Of a DNA stretch of 64,000 bases, positions 43,155-54,325 are shown one piece after another. Under the pieces are notes generated by a model that saw nothing but the letters and a program-made list of their open reading frames with translations, did not search any database and was not told the DNA's origin. The DNA lies in NCBI GenBank assembly GCA_944739405.2, contig OX123186.2, positions 39,975,551-40,039,550 of the forward strand. Direction: 5' to 3'. Every line of letters begins with the position of its first letter. The first letter of the stretch is position 1. Origin of the DNA: Euclidia mi. Its lineage: Eukaryota; Arthropoda; Insecta; Lepidoptera; Erebidae. Position numbers and translations under genes: made by a program.

Positions 43155-45330
43155 AAAACCGATCCCTACGCAACAGTCGTCAGGTATTTTTTTAAATTTA
43201 GGAAAGGAATTTTACTGTATCGTTGTAAGAAAAAGATTACGCCATATTACAAGGATTTCGTTATAAAAAAAATCACATCAGAAACTAATATTTTCAATGA
43301 AAGTTTTGTGCGCAAGTTATTTCCTAACCTCGTAGAGTCTAGACGTGGTTCTCATGATGCTTAGGTAAACTACTTAGATCTAAAGCAAGTTGGATAAAGA
43401 AGATATTGGAGAATACATTTATTTTTACTTATTAGTTAAATATTATTATAAGATAAGACAGAAGGTGAAAATATTATTATCATATAGGTATGTCAACAAA
43501 TGAAAAAGTTTTAGAATAACTTATTTTAAGACGTGTGACATCACTTGACCTAATCGCTTCGATTTAGTACATATCAGTCCACTCTGTACTGCGTTTATTA
43601 CCACGATGGCTGAGATAAACTTTTTATAATACCTTTAAATACATATAAATTGCGTAGTTTTAATGTGGCTATTAAAAGTCTCCTGAAACTTGTTTTCAAA
43701 TAACACAAACATTAAATTCTTTCGTGCCTTGTATACTTATTAATATTTATGTTATAGGTCTACATCGCGTAATTATTTGATCATATAGGTATCATTATTT
43801 AATCATTTGCAATAGTCTAAAAACATCGCTACTAAGAATTATACATATACCTAATATCCCTTATAAGACAAAATATTCCACCAAATGATTATTAAGCAAA
43901 AGGAAACTGCAGTTCCTAAAGCATGTTTGCGAGAGATGATGTTGCCATAAAGTAACATTAAACAAATGTATACCTAAATACGAGACACTTACATGTTATG
44001 TCCAAATCATGGTAAATAGTTGACAATTTGGCTGTTAGGTGACGACTACATTCGATAACTTGTTTGAAATAAGTCTCTCATCATAACCGACAGAAGAATC
44101 AAAGATGAAAGGTCGGCTGCTCGTTCTCGAGGGATACATTGAGACGTTTCCAATTTGTAATAAACTTGATCGTAACAAATCTGAAATATTAGAAAACATT
44201 GTAAATTGGATCACGTTTTACGTCTTAGAAGAAAAATCTTTAGAGATTTGTGTTCCATTTCTTGTATTAAAGCTTTATAACTTCTGATAGACCTTTAGCA
44301 ACTTTTTTTTAAACGAAGCGTAGGTACCTATAAAGGCAGTGGAATAATTTAAGTGGTCACGGTCCCGACTCTAACTATCGATATTTGGCCAACCAAAGTA
44401 TCTCGGCAAACCCAAACAAATTCCTGTGCGACTTCTTATTGAGGGCTGGAACGACAATCGCTATCGACTTATTATACAAATGGGCGATATCTGAGCAACA
44501 GTAACAATATCTTACCATGAAAAATTCTCTCTGTACTGTTACTCAATAGTGTTGCGGTCTCTCTTGGCTCCGTTTTGCAATAAAATCGGTGCCTCATAGA
44601 CCATTCCCTATATTTGTGATTCTTGATGTGAACTCACGCTGATCTTTTATAAACGAACCAATTTTGTTGAACACAGTTTGGGGAGGATGATGTATTGTGA
44701 GAATATTTTGGCCCGGGACAAGCGCCAATATCTGATATTGTTGGATATTGAGTTAACAAAAATATACATTTAATATTCGACCTCAAGATATCGATGCAAG
44801 TAAACGTCAGTTATAGCATAGATAAATATAATACTTTACAGTACAGATGCCGCAAGTCGTCCATAAAAATTGGCCACGTTAGATCCTTAATATTAGACCT
44901 TTATTTTTATAAGTACTTGTTAATACCGTAAATAATACAACAGATGGCGCTAGGGACGAAAAAAAATGTGAGTCGATGGTAGCGACATCTTACGTCTCAT
45001 TTTGTAAGCAATGTTATTTTAAATTAAAAAGAAGAGATGGCGCTATAATAAAAAAGCATTCTGTTTAAAATGTAGAAATATTATGATATTTCACCTTGTC
45101 ACCCAAGTGTGCCTCATTTCAAGGTTATAACACGATCAACCGATCTAGTAGGTACCTATTTTACGTATGTACCGGAGGCGTTAAAACATCTAGCGATATT
45201 TTTATGACTTCGTGTCTTTCCGTTCAAAATTTGGAATGCACTTTGTACACTGTTCCATAAAGCTGATATTTGACATACTTACGTAAGTTTGGTGGCTATG
45301 TTACGGTAACATTGAAATGGTGCAGTGATG
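43155..45330. other. Unassigned AT-rich DNA
   Basis: The frame 43032-43364 starts inside the retroelement and runs into this segment, so it is chimeric by chance. A 60-codon frame at 44105-44287 has no recognisable content. Two agatggcgcta blocks (44943, 45034) hint at an old repeat. Confidence 0.4.
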
Positions 45331-45334
45331 AATG

Positions 45335-45860
45335 ACCTTGTGAATGCACCTTGGTCTGATGATGAAGCCGGGAAGATGGTTACAGGAACTTCTAAACTAC
45401 ATATTATGATAAACTACTCGTGTTTGGGCTCGTTTGAATTGACTTGACAAAACCTATGACCTTGTGAGGTTGCCTTGGTCTGATGATGAAGTCGGAAGAT
45501 GGTCACAGGAACTCCTAAACTACACGTGATAAACTAGTAGTGTTTGGGCTCGTTTGATAAGACTTGACAAAACCTATGACCTTGTGAGTTTGCCTTGGTC
45601 TGATGATGAAGCCGGAAGGTGGTCACAGAAACTCCTAAACTACACATGATAAACGATTAGTGTTTGGGCTCGTTTGAATAGATTTGACAAAATCTATGGA
45701 CCTTGTGAGGTTGCCTTGGTCTGATGATGAAGCCGGCAGGTGGTCACTGAAACTCCTAAACTACACGTGAGAAACTAGTAGTGTTTGGGCTCGTTTGAAT
45801 AGACTTGACAAAACCTATGACCTTGTGAGATTGCCTTGGTCTGATGGTCGGTGGTCCCAG
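45335..45860. repeat. 120-bp tandem array
   Basis: About four and a half units are marked by tgccttggtctgatgatgaa at 45348 (variant start), 45470, 45591, 45712 and 45831. The rest of each unit holds actcctaaactacacatgat and gtgtttgggctcgtttgaat. It resembles the arrays inside the two Helitrons in layout. A Helitron 3' end lies 360 bases downstream, so it may belong to a third, degraded Helitron. Confidence 0.9.
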
Positions 45861-46184
45861 GGTCTGTGGTGCATGCTACAGATAATATAATAGGTACATT
45901 ACTATACTAGGTGGTGCTTTTCTTTGAGTTCTGCTTCGTGAAAATTGTTATTCTTTATTTGTATTATTATATTCTTAATTAAATTGGTATTCAGGCGAAA
46001 TTAATGTAACCTAAATGGCGAACCCCTGGCGAAGCGAACGTCGAGATTGCAAAAGGGGAATAGGTAGGTAACTATTAAAATGTAGAAATGAAACAACAGT
46101 TCATTTTATTTTTTTATTTATGAAACCATGATACCTCGTCAACTAACAAAAAATCTTGCAAAAACGTTGGAATTTTTTCTCTTC

Positions 46185-46220
46185 AACTTTCACGGGAACG
46201 AAGTCGCGCGCAAAAGCTAG
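46185..46220 (+). mobile_element. Helitron 3' end (partial element)
   Basis: gaacgaagtcgcgcgcaaaa followed by gCTAG and a host T is the typical hairpin-plus-CTAG terminus. I could not place the matching TC start upstream, so the length is unknown. It may include the array at 45335. Confidence 0.65.
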
Positions 46221-46439
46221 TCATTACAATTGGTTTATTTATTCGGCCTTACAAGCAAGTTATGCAAACGTGCAAGTTAGTTATTTAGATAATTAACTCA
46301 AATCCAGATGTTGGCAAATTAATATTTTTAAATTGATAAATTAGGTCGTTTTTTATTCCTCCATTAAAGTGGATAAACAGAATTAGATAAAAAACTAAAT
46401 TTAACTATTATAAAATCATTTATTTTGTAGGATTCGTAA

Positions 46440-46715
46440 TTTTGAAGCTGATTGTAACGATTTTTTTTTAAAATACTTGCAACACTTTCAAAGTATTTCT
46501 TACTTGAATTAAACGTACGCGATCGCGTCTCGCGTTTTGCCGATCCACGATCGTAACGGAATACTTTTACTTTCATGGGATATTATTCCTTACCGCCATA
46601 CATTTACGGAACTTTGTCGCGCAAAACACTAAAATATTTGCAACACTTTCAAAGTATTTTTTACTTGAACGTACGCGAACACGTTTCGCGTATTACCGAC
46701 TCCCGACCGTAACGT
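46440..46715 (+). repeat. Local duplication also found at 50685-50850
   Basis: Blocks ttgcaacactttcaaagtat plus a gaacgtacgcg...tttcgcg stretch occur twice (about 46466-46560 and 46636-46700). The segment ttccttaccgccatacattt then acggaactttgtcgcgc (46582-46620) recurs in direct orientation at 50703-50740 and inverted at 50795-50835. Confidence 0.7.
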
Positions 46716-46719
46716 AGTA

Positions 46720-49700
46720 GGGTAAATACGCTAAATGTCGGCATCCTTACAGTTTTTCTGTTTTGGAATCGGTCTGGCACCATCAATTTGCAACGAAAGG
46801 ATAGCTTCCGATGCGGTTTTGGATAGTTTGATAAATCTATTTCATGTTTATGGGCATAAGGTTGACATTTCTACTACAAGGAAAAAGTACTACGGTTTAT
46901 ATGCGTCGAGAACGAAAAATCCCTAAAGTCGGCCATTCACGGGCCATGGTCGGTCGCGTTTTTCCCAAAATCGGCCGGGTATAGGATGTTTTAAATTAAG
47001 ACGGATAAATATTATTAATATGATTTATTTTGGCAGGAGTCTCACTAAGTATACGTTATTAATCGTATTTGTTTAATAGTAGGTAAAGTATTTTTTTATT
47101 TGCACTTAAATAACGTTAGGTAAGTATTACAATTTATAACAAAGTAAACATCAAAATAATTATAATTAGTTCTGGATATCTTTTCAAAAATAATTCATAC
47201 CATTTTTGGCCCAGAGTATCATCATTGAATATATTTATATTTTTAAGCTACGTAATTAACATGGGTTAAGGTAGCAAGTTCCAAAGAGCAATTTATATCT
47301 TATATTTCCATACCATAATAAGCTAATATAAATGTTTTCAATAATATCAACTCCTACATTTAAACTTAACTCTTTATATTATAAATAAATAAACGTATAA
47401 TAAATATTTAATTTTGAGAAAATAAGAAAAGTAATCAGCCTGTATAGTTGGGCTCGAACTCGAGGCTGGTCGACATTACGATCTTTAATGTTTCTAAAGC
47501 CAGCCTCTATTTTGTGTACATTATTTCTCGAGATTCAACTAATATCACCCCGGCTGGTATTTGGCGATTAAACGTAAAATAGATTTATTTGCCTATATGC
47601 GTTGCAAATTCTCTTATTAAGGCAATGGAATTAGTACAATTGGAAATTATAAAACAGACTGCATTTACTTTTAGTCGGCCACGGCCGAGAATCCGGTTTT
47701 AATTCAAAATTGGTATTCTATTGGCGGCCTCCTATTTTCCCTTAAAACAATACGTTAAACATTGAAAATTCTATCTCAAAATATAGTAAAAATCACTAAT
47801 TACTAATAATAATGCTTAAAACAATAAAAAAGGAATGTCGGGCATTTTCGCGAAAGATTGCCTACGTGACGAATGTGGAATTTTATTAATTTAAAAAATA
47901 ATACAATCGTTTTGGGTTGTAATTACATTACTTCATAACTATAGTATCAGAATATTTGATTAATTCGTGCTTTTCCCTGTATGATCACGAAATAAATTAA
48001 ATTTTCCGTGACCGTATGGGGTATCTCATTCCACATCGTCACTTAATTTAAAGGACTTAAAAACAAAAACTATCCACGTCAAGATAATTTGTTTATTTTA
48101 TTATTAAAAAGCATGACACATAGAATAATAATATGCATTACTTTTACTATGAATCTTAATGGAATACTTACTATTATAAGTTTTATATCCAAAACGTCAC
48201 AACGTTAAGCAATTTTCTACCATTACTTTTCTTCAGATAATCTGTCTTTGATAGAAACATAGATGTTTTCTTCTATAATTAAACTGAAATCTAAAATACT
48301 CATTATATTAATAAGTTATAAGAGTTTTAATAATTAAACTATAAGAAAATCAACAGTTATTTGGTTCTTAAAAACTAGGACAGTTACTATGTAGGAACAT
48401 ATCGTGACTTAACGGAAATGTAAAGCTGAGTTTACACTATTTAAATATAATATATTGTTGAGTAAGAACTATCTTAAGATAATTATCACAGATTTACAGA
48501 TTTATCGCTCATTATCATTACTAAGTACTACACGTTAAATATTTACTTTAATAAACAACATAATTATTTTCTTACACAAGAAGTATGTGGTGTCACCTGA
48601 AGGAAAATGCTGATTTAATGAAAATTTAAAATCTTTGAAATTTATATAAAACAGACAGTAATAACTAAGCGAAAACGGTTATCAGCATTCAAAATTAATA
48701 TTAGGATATCTCCGATCATGACGTGACCCAAAGATACATCATTTTTAATTTCTTCCCATACCACTTCGCTCTTTCAGCTGGGCTGAGAGCCATTATTAAC
48801 TCAATCTGAAAATATAAATAAGCATTGGTAATATACGTATTTTTTTGATTTATAGACTCACGCCTGTATCCCCGGAGGGGTAGTCAGAGGTGTAATATTA
48901 CACCCACATTTCGCCATTCGATTTTTTAGGTCCCACGTAATAGGGGGCGAGCCTATTACCATACCAGGCAAATTGTCAGAATCAGTGCTGCTACTGAGAA
49001 TTTCCTAACGGAAAAACCCAATAACACTTTGCCCGACCCGGGAATCGGAGTCTGATAATGTGCCCGGTACGGCAATAGGCTCGCACCCTATTACGTAGCA
49101 TCGAACAAATTCCTGGCGAAATATGGGTGTAATATTTACACCTGCCTACCCCTTCGGGGATACAGGCGTGAGTCTATAAATAAAAACAACATAAAAATAT
49201 TATTATTATTAGAGCATTTTCATCTACACAATAAATAAATTGCCTAAGTTCCAAAAAAATATATTGATGTTATACTGCTTGTTATTATTCATTGACCGTT
49301 TTAGTATAAATAGAATCTTATTTCGCTCTTGTTATGTTGGGCAATATCCATCCAGTTTATCGTATCAATATTCGGCGTGTCATATATCTAGGCAGAAACA
49401 GTACTAAGTGCTCAACGCAGAAATGGAATCCGATACGTATCACATGACCACGCTCCAAACAAACAAACTTATACCAAGTCCTTTTATAAGATCCAATGAA
49501 AGTACTACGAATACGAGTGTTGAACTTGTATTTTACGCAGTCGGTTAAAATACCATGTGTAAACAACGCTTAATGTTTCCGTAACGTCACGATTATTGTT
49601 CCACTCATATGTCACGTGACGAGCCGGACGTGACGCTCAAGGTCTCACGCAACTCAATTATGATTTGTATTTATTTTAATAGAATAATTCTCGTTCAATC

Positions 49701-50678
49701 AGATTTTTCAAACACACCATTAATTAATTCATTAAATGTAATATAAATTTAATAAAATGTACTTACTTTTGAGGCATAACACCGTAACTATCGTGGAAAC
49801 ATATATTTCACTCACACAGAATCGCAAACCTGTCGTCACGCGTTTCAACACCAAAATGAAATAAGTTAGACAAGATAGCAGCTTTCGTCGGCGAATAATG
49901 TTACCATCATTGAAACAAGAACGCGCTTTAGTAGTTTTTAATAAAAAAATACGCTTAAAAAAATGTTTTACTGTCGTGACTATGTAGGATTTTCCACCAT
50001 GTGCGAATTTGAAGGACAGAATTTAATCGATGATTTTTTAATGTTTTAATTTGAAAATCTGCTATTGAATGTTACTATAAAACAAAACAATAATATATCC
50101 TTGTATAGTCATTAAAAGTTAGCGGATATAATGACACATTAAGAAATTCAAAGCTTTCAAAGTTGACCAGAGTAGCATAGGACATCGCAAATTGGCATGG
50201 TTTGTGACTATAAAATAAAATATTTGTTTTAAAAAGTAATGTAAAAATAGATTTTTACTTCATTTATGTTGAAAAAAGTACTTTTATTTATCGCAGAAAA
50301 AGAAACAGCTGCGTAACCTATTACAAAATAGTAGTTCTGCTTCACTAAACGTAGTGGACACTAATTTATGGCCACGTGCAACATTTCGCGAAAATGCCCC
50401 TGACCGTTCTAATATCAATCCCCGAAGTGTGGGTATTCACAGCAAGTAAGGTACTTTAAATATGAAATTGACGCTTCGACGGCGCAATCGCTACTGACGC
50501 TCAGTGTGCGAAGAGTGTGTAACGTAATCGGAAAGTAACGGTTGCACATATAGATTATGAACTAAGATTGTAATTCGAGTGGCAAATTTGTAACTTCAAT
50601 ACGTTTTAAATGAACGCAAGCCGAAAATGTGCAGACGGCCGAAGTTTGGGGAGGGGCCGACGTATGGCGTATTTACCC
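46720..50678. mobile_element. Candidate 4-kb TIR element flanked by TA
   Basis: The left end GGGTAAATACGCTAAATGTC (46720) and the right end, in reverse complement GGGTAAATACGCCATACGTC (50678), continue with GGC on both sides. Each is bordered by TA. Mismatches within the first 23 bases are three to four. A second inverted similarity around gggcattttcgcgaaa occurs at about 47838 and 50396. No transposase or other protein is recognisable inside, and a pair of inverted SINE copies (48855-49180) is nested in it. The ends could belong to two separate elements. Confidence 0.4.
48855..49180. mobile_element. Inverted pair of SINE family A copies
   Basis: A minus-sense copy (48855-49049, from tail to the middle and part of the head, cgacccgggaatcgg) is joined directly to a plus-sense copy (49050-49180, middle to tail). 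Both outer ends show the tagactcacgcctgtatccc sequence, so the pair forms an imperfect hairpin of about 130 bp per arm. Confidence 0.85.
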
Positions 50679-50684
50679 TACAGA

Positions 50685-50850
50685 TACTTTTATGAAATAA
50701 TATTCCTTACTGCCATACATTTACGGAACTTTATCGCACAAAACACTAAAATACTTGAAAGTATTTTGAGTACTCAGGAATATAAAAATTGCAAGGTTTT
50801 GCGCGACAAAGTTCCTTAAATATATGGTAGTAAGGAATAAATTTCCATGA
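50685..50850. repeat. Fold-back repeat
   Basis: ttccttactgccatacattt then acggaacttt (50703-50733) is mirrored by aagttccttaaatatatggt then agtaaggaa (50810-50840), giving an imperfect stem with a loop of about 75 bases. The left arm is a direct copy of 46582-46620. Confidence 0.7.
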
Positions 50851-50859
50851 AAGTATTTA

Positions 50860-52470
50860 GAAAAGTCCATTACCAAATTTTGCGATAAACATCCTTACTC
50901 ATATTAAGATAAGGTTTATTTTTCAATACAAACTTGCATTACCAGGGCGTCACACGAAGTTTTCTATACTCGAGTGCCCAAAAACTTGCAAGTATATTGA
51001 TACCTGGTTTTCGACCCTGGTATTTTTATAGAGACGCACTTGGTGTACTTGGTACGCGATTTTGCAATTGTGCGACTCATGAAGTCATGACTATCGGCAT
51101 AGATAAATTTAATACTATACCTATCAGGAACCAAGCGAATGAGTTCTAGACTTCTAGAGAAGTCGGCTATCAAAGTTTAAAAATGCGTTTTGTTTTTTTC
51201 ATTAGCTTGATTTACAACATACTCAACATCAACTGTTTATTAGTTGCTATTGTCTGTTCAAGATACCTACGAAAAAAATAAAAGGTAAAAAAATATACAG
51301 TATCATTTATGAATTGAAGGGACAGGCGTATTTTTGTAAAACTAACTGCATCTTTCGCTTGGAGTATTTAACTTAAATCTACTTTTGTTGCGAAGGCGAC
51401 ATTAAAAGAACCATTTTATGGTTTGTTTACATTTTATTTTTTCGTATCTTGAACAGACTATAGGTAGGTAAATGTAAGACGCATATTGATTAACATAATT
51501 TATGAAAATATATTATATAATACTACTACAAACACAGTAAGTTTTTATTATGTATAAAATTTAAATTACACTACTTTTACGTACTTAAATGTAAAAACAA
51601 AACGCAATCGCTCGACTAGGTACCTATACAGGTACTTTTTAAAATAAATGCTCATGGCCGTTCATTGGTTAACATAATATCTTACTTTTTTCAATATTTG
51701 ATGTTTATTTAATAAATATTTATTTATTTTACCATCTACAGATTAATACCAAATTAAATAAAAATAAATATATACATACGTAAAAGCGCCATCTATGAAT
51801 GCCGAGTGAAAGTTAACTCATTGTAACGTTTTACTACAAGCTAGTACGTATTTTGGGCACCAGAGCAACGAAGTGCACATCATATTTTTCAAAAATATTC
51901 ATATTCAATTAAATGTTTCACTTTTTTATTTAATCGTAATAAAGGGATTTTTTAATTAATAAATATCATATTTTAGAACTTTATTTTCTTATTTATCATT
52001 TATGCATGAAATCATCAATAACAATCGTTACTAGTAAAGCCATCTGTTGAGAGAGTTAAGAATGACGGAAAACGTTCTAAGGAATGAGACCCCATGGTTA
52101 TAGTAATGGACTGACTGTCGCGATTCGTATGTTTTATGTTGAAGTCTTTGTCCAACATGAAAAATACGATAGAAAATAAGCCTGTTACGAAGTTGTATGT
52201 GCATTTTTAAAGGTTAATGAGGGCAAGTTACGTAAAAATGAAGCTCTAAAGAGGCATACGCTCGACGAACAACTATTATAATCTTCAAACTCAACTTAAC
52301 ATAGTTAGACGGTTTTCAAATGGTTTCAGTAGGCAAAGTTGGACTGCTGCTCTGCACGGGTTAAAATGTGCAATACAAGTAAATAGCTTTTGTTTAGTTA
52401 AAGCGGTCGGTGTTATCGGCCCAATGCAACTTTTAGCATAAAAGTTGAAAATTTTGATGCTAATGAGCAC
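50860..52470. other. Unassigned AT-rich DNA
   Basis: Overlapping frames at 50934-51149 (plus) and 50964-51173 (minus) lack any family features. Short gcgccatct blocks at about 51786 and 52040 are too brief to name. Confidence 0.4.
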
Positions 52471-52475
52471 TGGAG

Positions 52476-52529
52476 ACTGAAGCAAATGTTCAAAACCGAT
52501 GCTTATCGGTTCTGAACATTTGCTTCAGT
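52476..52529. repeat. 25-bp near-perfect palindrome, 4-nt loop
   Basis: Arms 52476-52500 and 52505-52529 pair with a single mismatch around the loop gctt. They contain gcaaatgttca / tgaacatttgc. Confidence 0.95.
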
Positions 52530-52667
52530 GAGTGTGAATCCTTCTACTAATTGCTTAATTAGTAGCACAAAATCTTGTAATGAAACCCTTTCAATCAAGT
52601 GAAATTCTGTCAGAACTTTTAAAAGTAATCTATTGAGCGCCCCACTTATCAATTATTTTTATTTATT

Positions 52668-52738
52668 TATAGACTCACGCCTGTATCCCCGAAGGGGTAG
52701 GCAAAGGTGTAATATTACACCCACATTTCGCCATGATT
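52668..52738 (-). mobile_element. SINE family A, 3' tail fragment
   Basis: Minus-sense tail from tagactcacgcctgtatccc to atttcgccatga only, a strongly 5'-truncated copy. Confidence 0.75.
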
Positions 52739-52739
52739 T

Positions 52740-54320
52740 TTTTACTTATCAATTAATGGCAGTCGAAAGCGATGACTGAGCACAGCTTAATCTCTTTCTG
52801 CCGTCTCACTGCCCATCTATTAGCCTAATGGAGCGGCGAACCTCGACGACGTAACCTATCCAATATAGTTCTGCTGAGTATTAAAACAAAAACAATCCTA
52901 TCATTTTTTACCTTGAAAATATCGACAGCAAATCTACTTAATTTGTTCCGTTTTGAGACACGACTGCGAGCGCCTAACACGAATTTGTGCTACTTTTCGT
53001 TTTTACGAAGTCACTTTGTACTTTTATAGCTATAAAACTTTTGGCAAGTTAAATTTGTACAAAAGAGATTAATTTTGCCGTCAGTATTTCGCACATTTTA
53101 CAATTAAAATACTGTTAACACTAATTTTAAAATGGCTTTTGAGGCTTTATTTGTACTCAAGGTTTTAATACTGAACCTCGTATACGTTAAGCTTAAATGC
53201 ACAGACAGGTTTTAATCTTAAGGACTTCAATATCCGTGGAGCTAAATGTCAAGGAAAATCACTGTAACATTAATTACAATGCTACTTATCCTGGCTTAGA
53301 CCTGCGTGGGTAGACGGCTGTAAGCTTAAACGGTATTACATCGATTCTAAATATAGCTGACGACCTGTGAGAGATGCACGTGTGCTTTACAATTCCGAGA
53401 AATGCAGGTGCGAAATTGCAAGCTTAGATACATATGAGTTAATGAAATACGTGGCGCTGTAAGACTATTCGTTTATGTACTCGTAAACCTTGACTACTAC
53501 TACTCGCATACAAGCATTTATTAAATACAGTAGGTAATAATTATGTTTTCACTTTCAGTTCATACTCGTTCATAAATTTAAAAATAGCCAAATTTTAACC
53601 TTCACGATTTGTACAGATGTTGATATCTACGTAACGATCATTAAAAAACAAAGGTATCAATAATTACGCAATTAAGTCTCGGTACATAAATATGAACATT
53701 ATTTGTGCAAATTGCGAAGGTTCGCAATCACTTATATGAACTGGGTCTACAAATCGATGCAGATTTAATAAAGTACTTGATCATCCTATAATTTAAAATG
53801 TTTCTTCCTTTATTTCGGGACTGCTTTTACATTATAATAACGGATGCATGGATGCTTTTTAGCGATACGAAAACAGTAAAACAATACTCTAAGTTATCAC
53901 ATTACTTTAAATTCTTTATTTTTCTCTCACTATATATCTTGACGTATTAGAATATTTAGAACTCTTATTTTGGAACAAAATAAACGTGACACGAAACTCA
54001 TTCACAGACTACCCACACTAGCTCCACCAGTCTCGTTACGGATGATGACACAGGCTATACAACTCGTGCGTAACAAAACTGACGAAACAATGGCACTGAT
54101 TCCAGACAGCGCGTTCATACATCATCTCACTTCAGCGGATGATTGATGTTGGTTCGCAAATCGTCGACTCATTGTTATCAGTGGAGACTGGATCTATAAG
54201 TCGTGTTTAAGTAGGCATGATTTATTTCTTAAGATATAACCTTATAGTTTTATAACCGTGCTGGAAAATATTCAGGCATTTATATCGGTTAATTATGCAA
54301 TCACAATCAAAGGAATTTAG
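52740..54320. other. Unassigned DNA
   Basis: About 1.6 kb on the 3' side of the long retrotransposon frame, without supported genes or recognised repeat ends. It does not look like 28S rDNA, so the retrotransposon is not in the classical R2 site. Confidence 0.45.
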
Positions 54321-54325
54321 GTATT

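Noticed and set aside
43032..43364. 110-codon plus-strand frame
   Set aside because: Begins inside the poly(A) retroelement and continues into AT-rich flank across its A-run, so it is a chance fusion.
45335..45860. CRISPR-like regular spacing
   Set aside because: Units are repeated over their full length with no unique spacers. It is a eukaryotic minisatellite, as are the arrays at 17880 and 28130.
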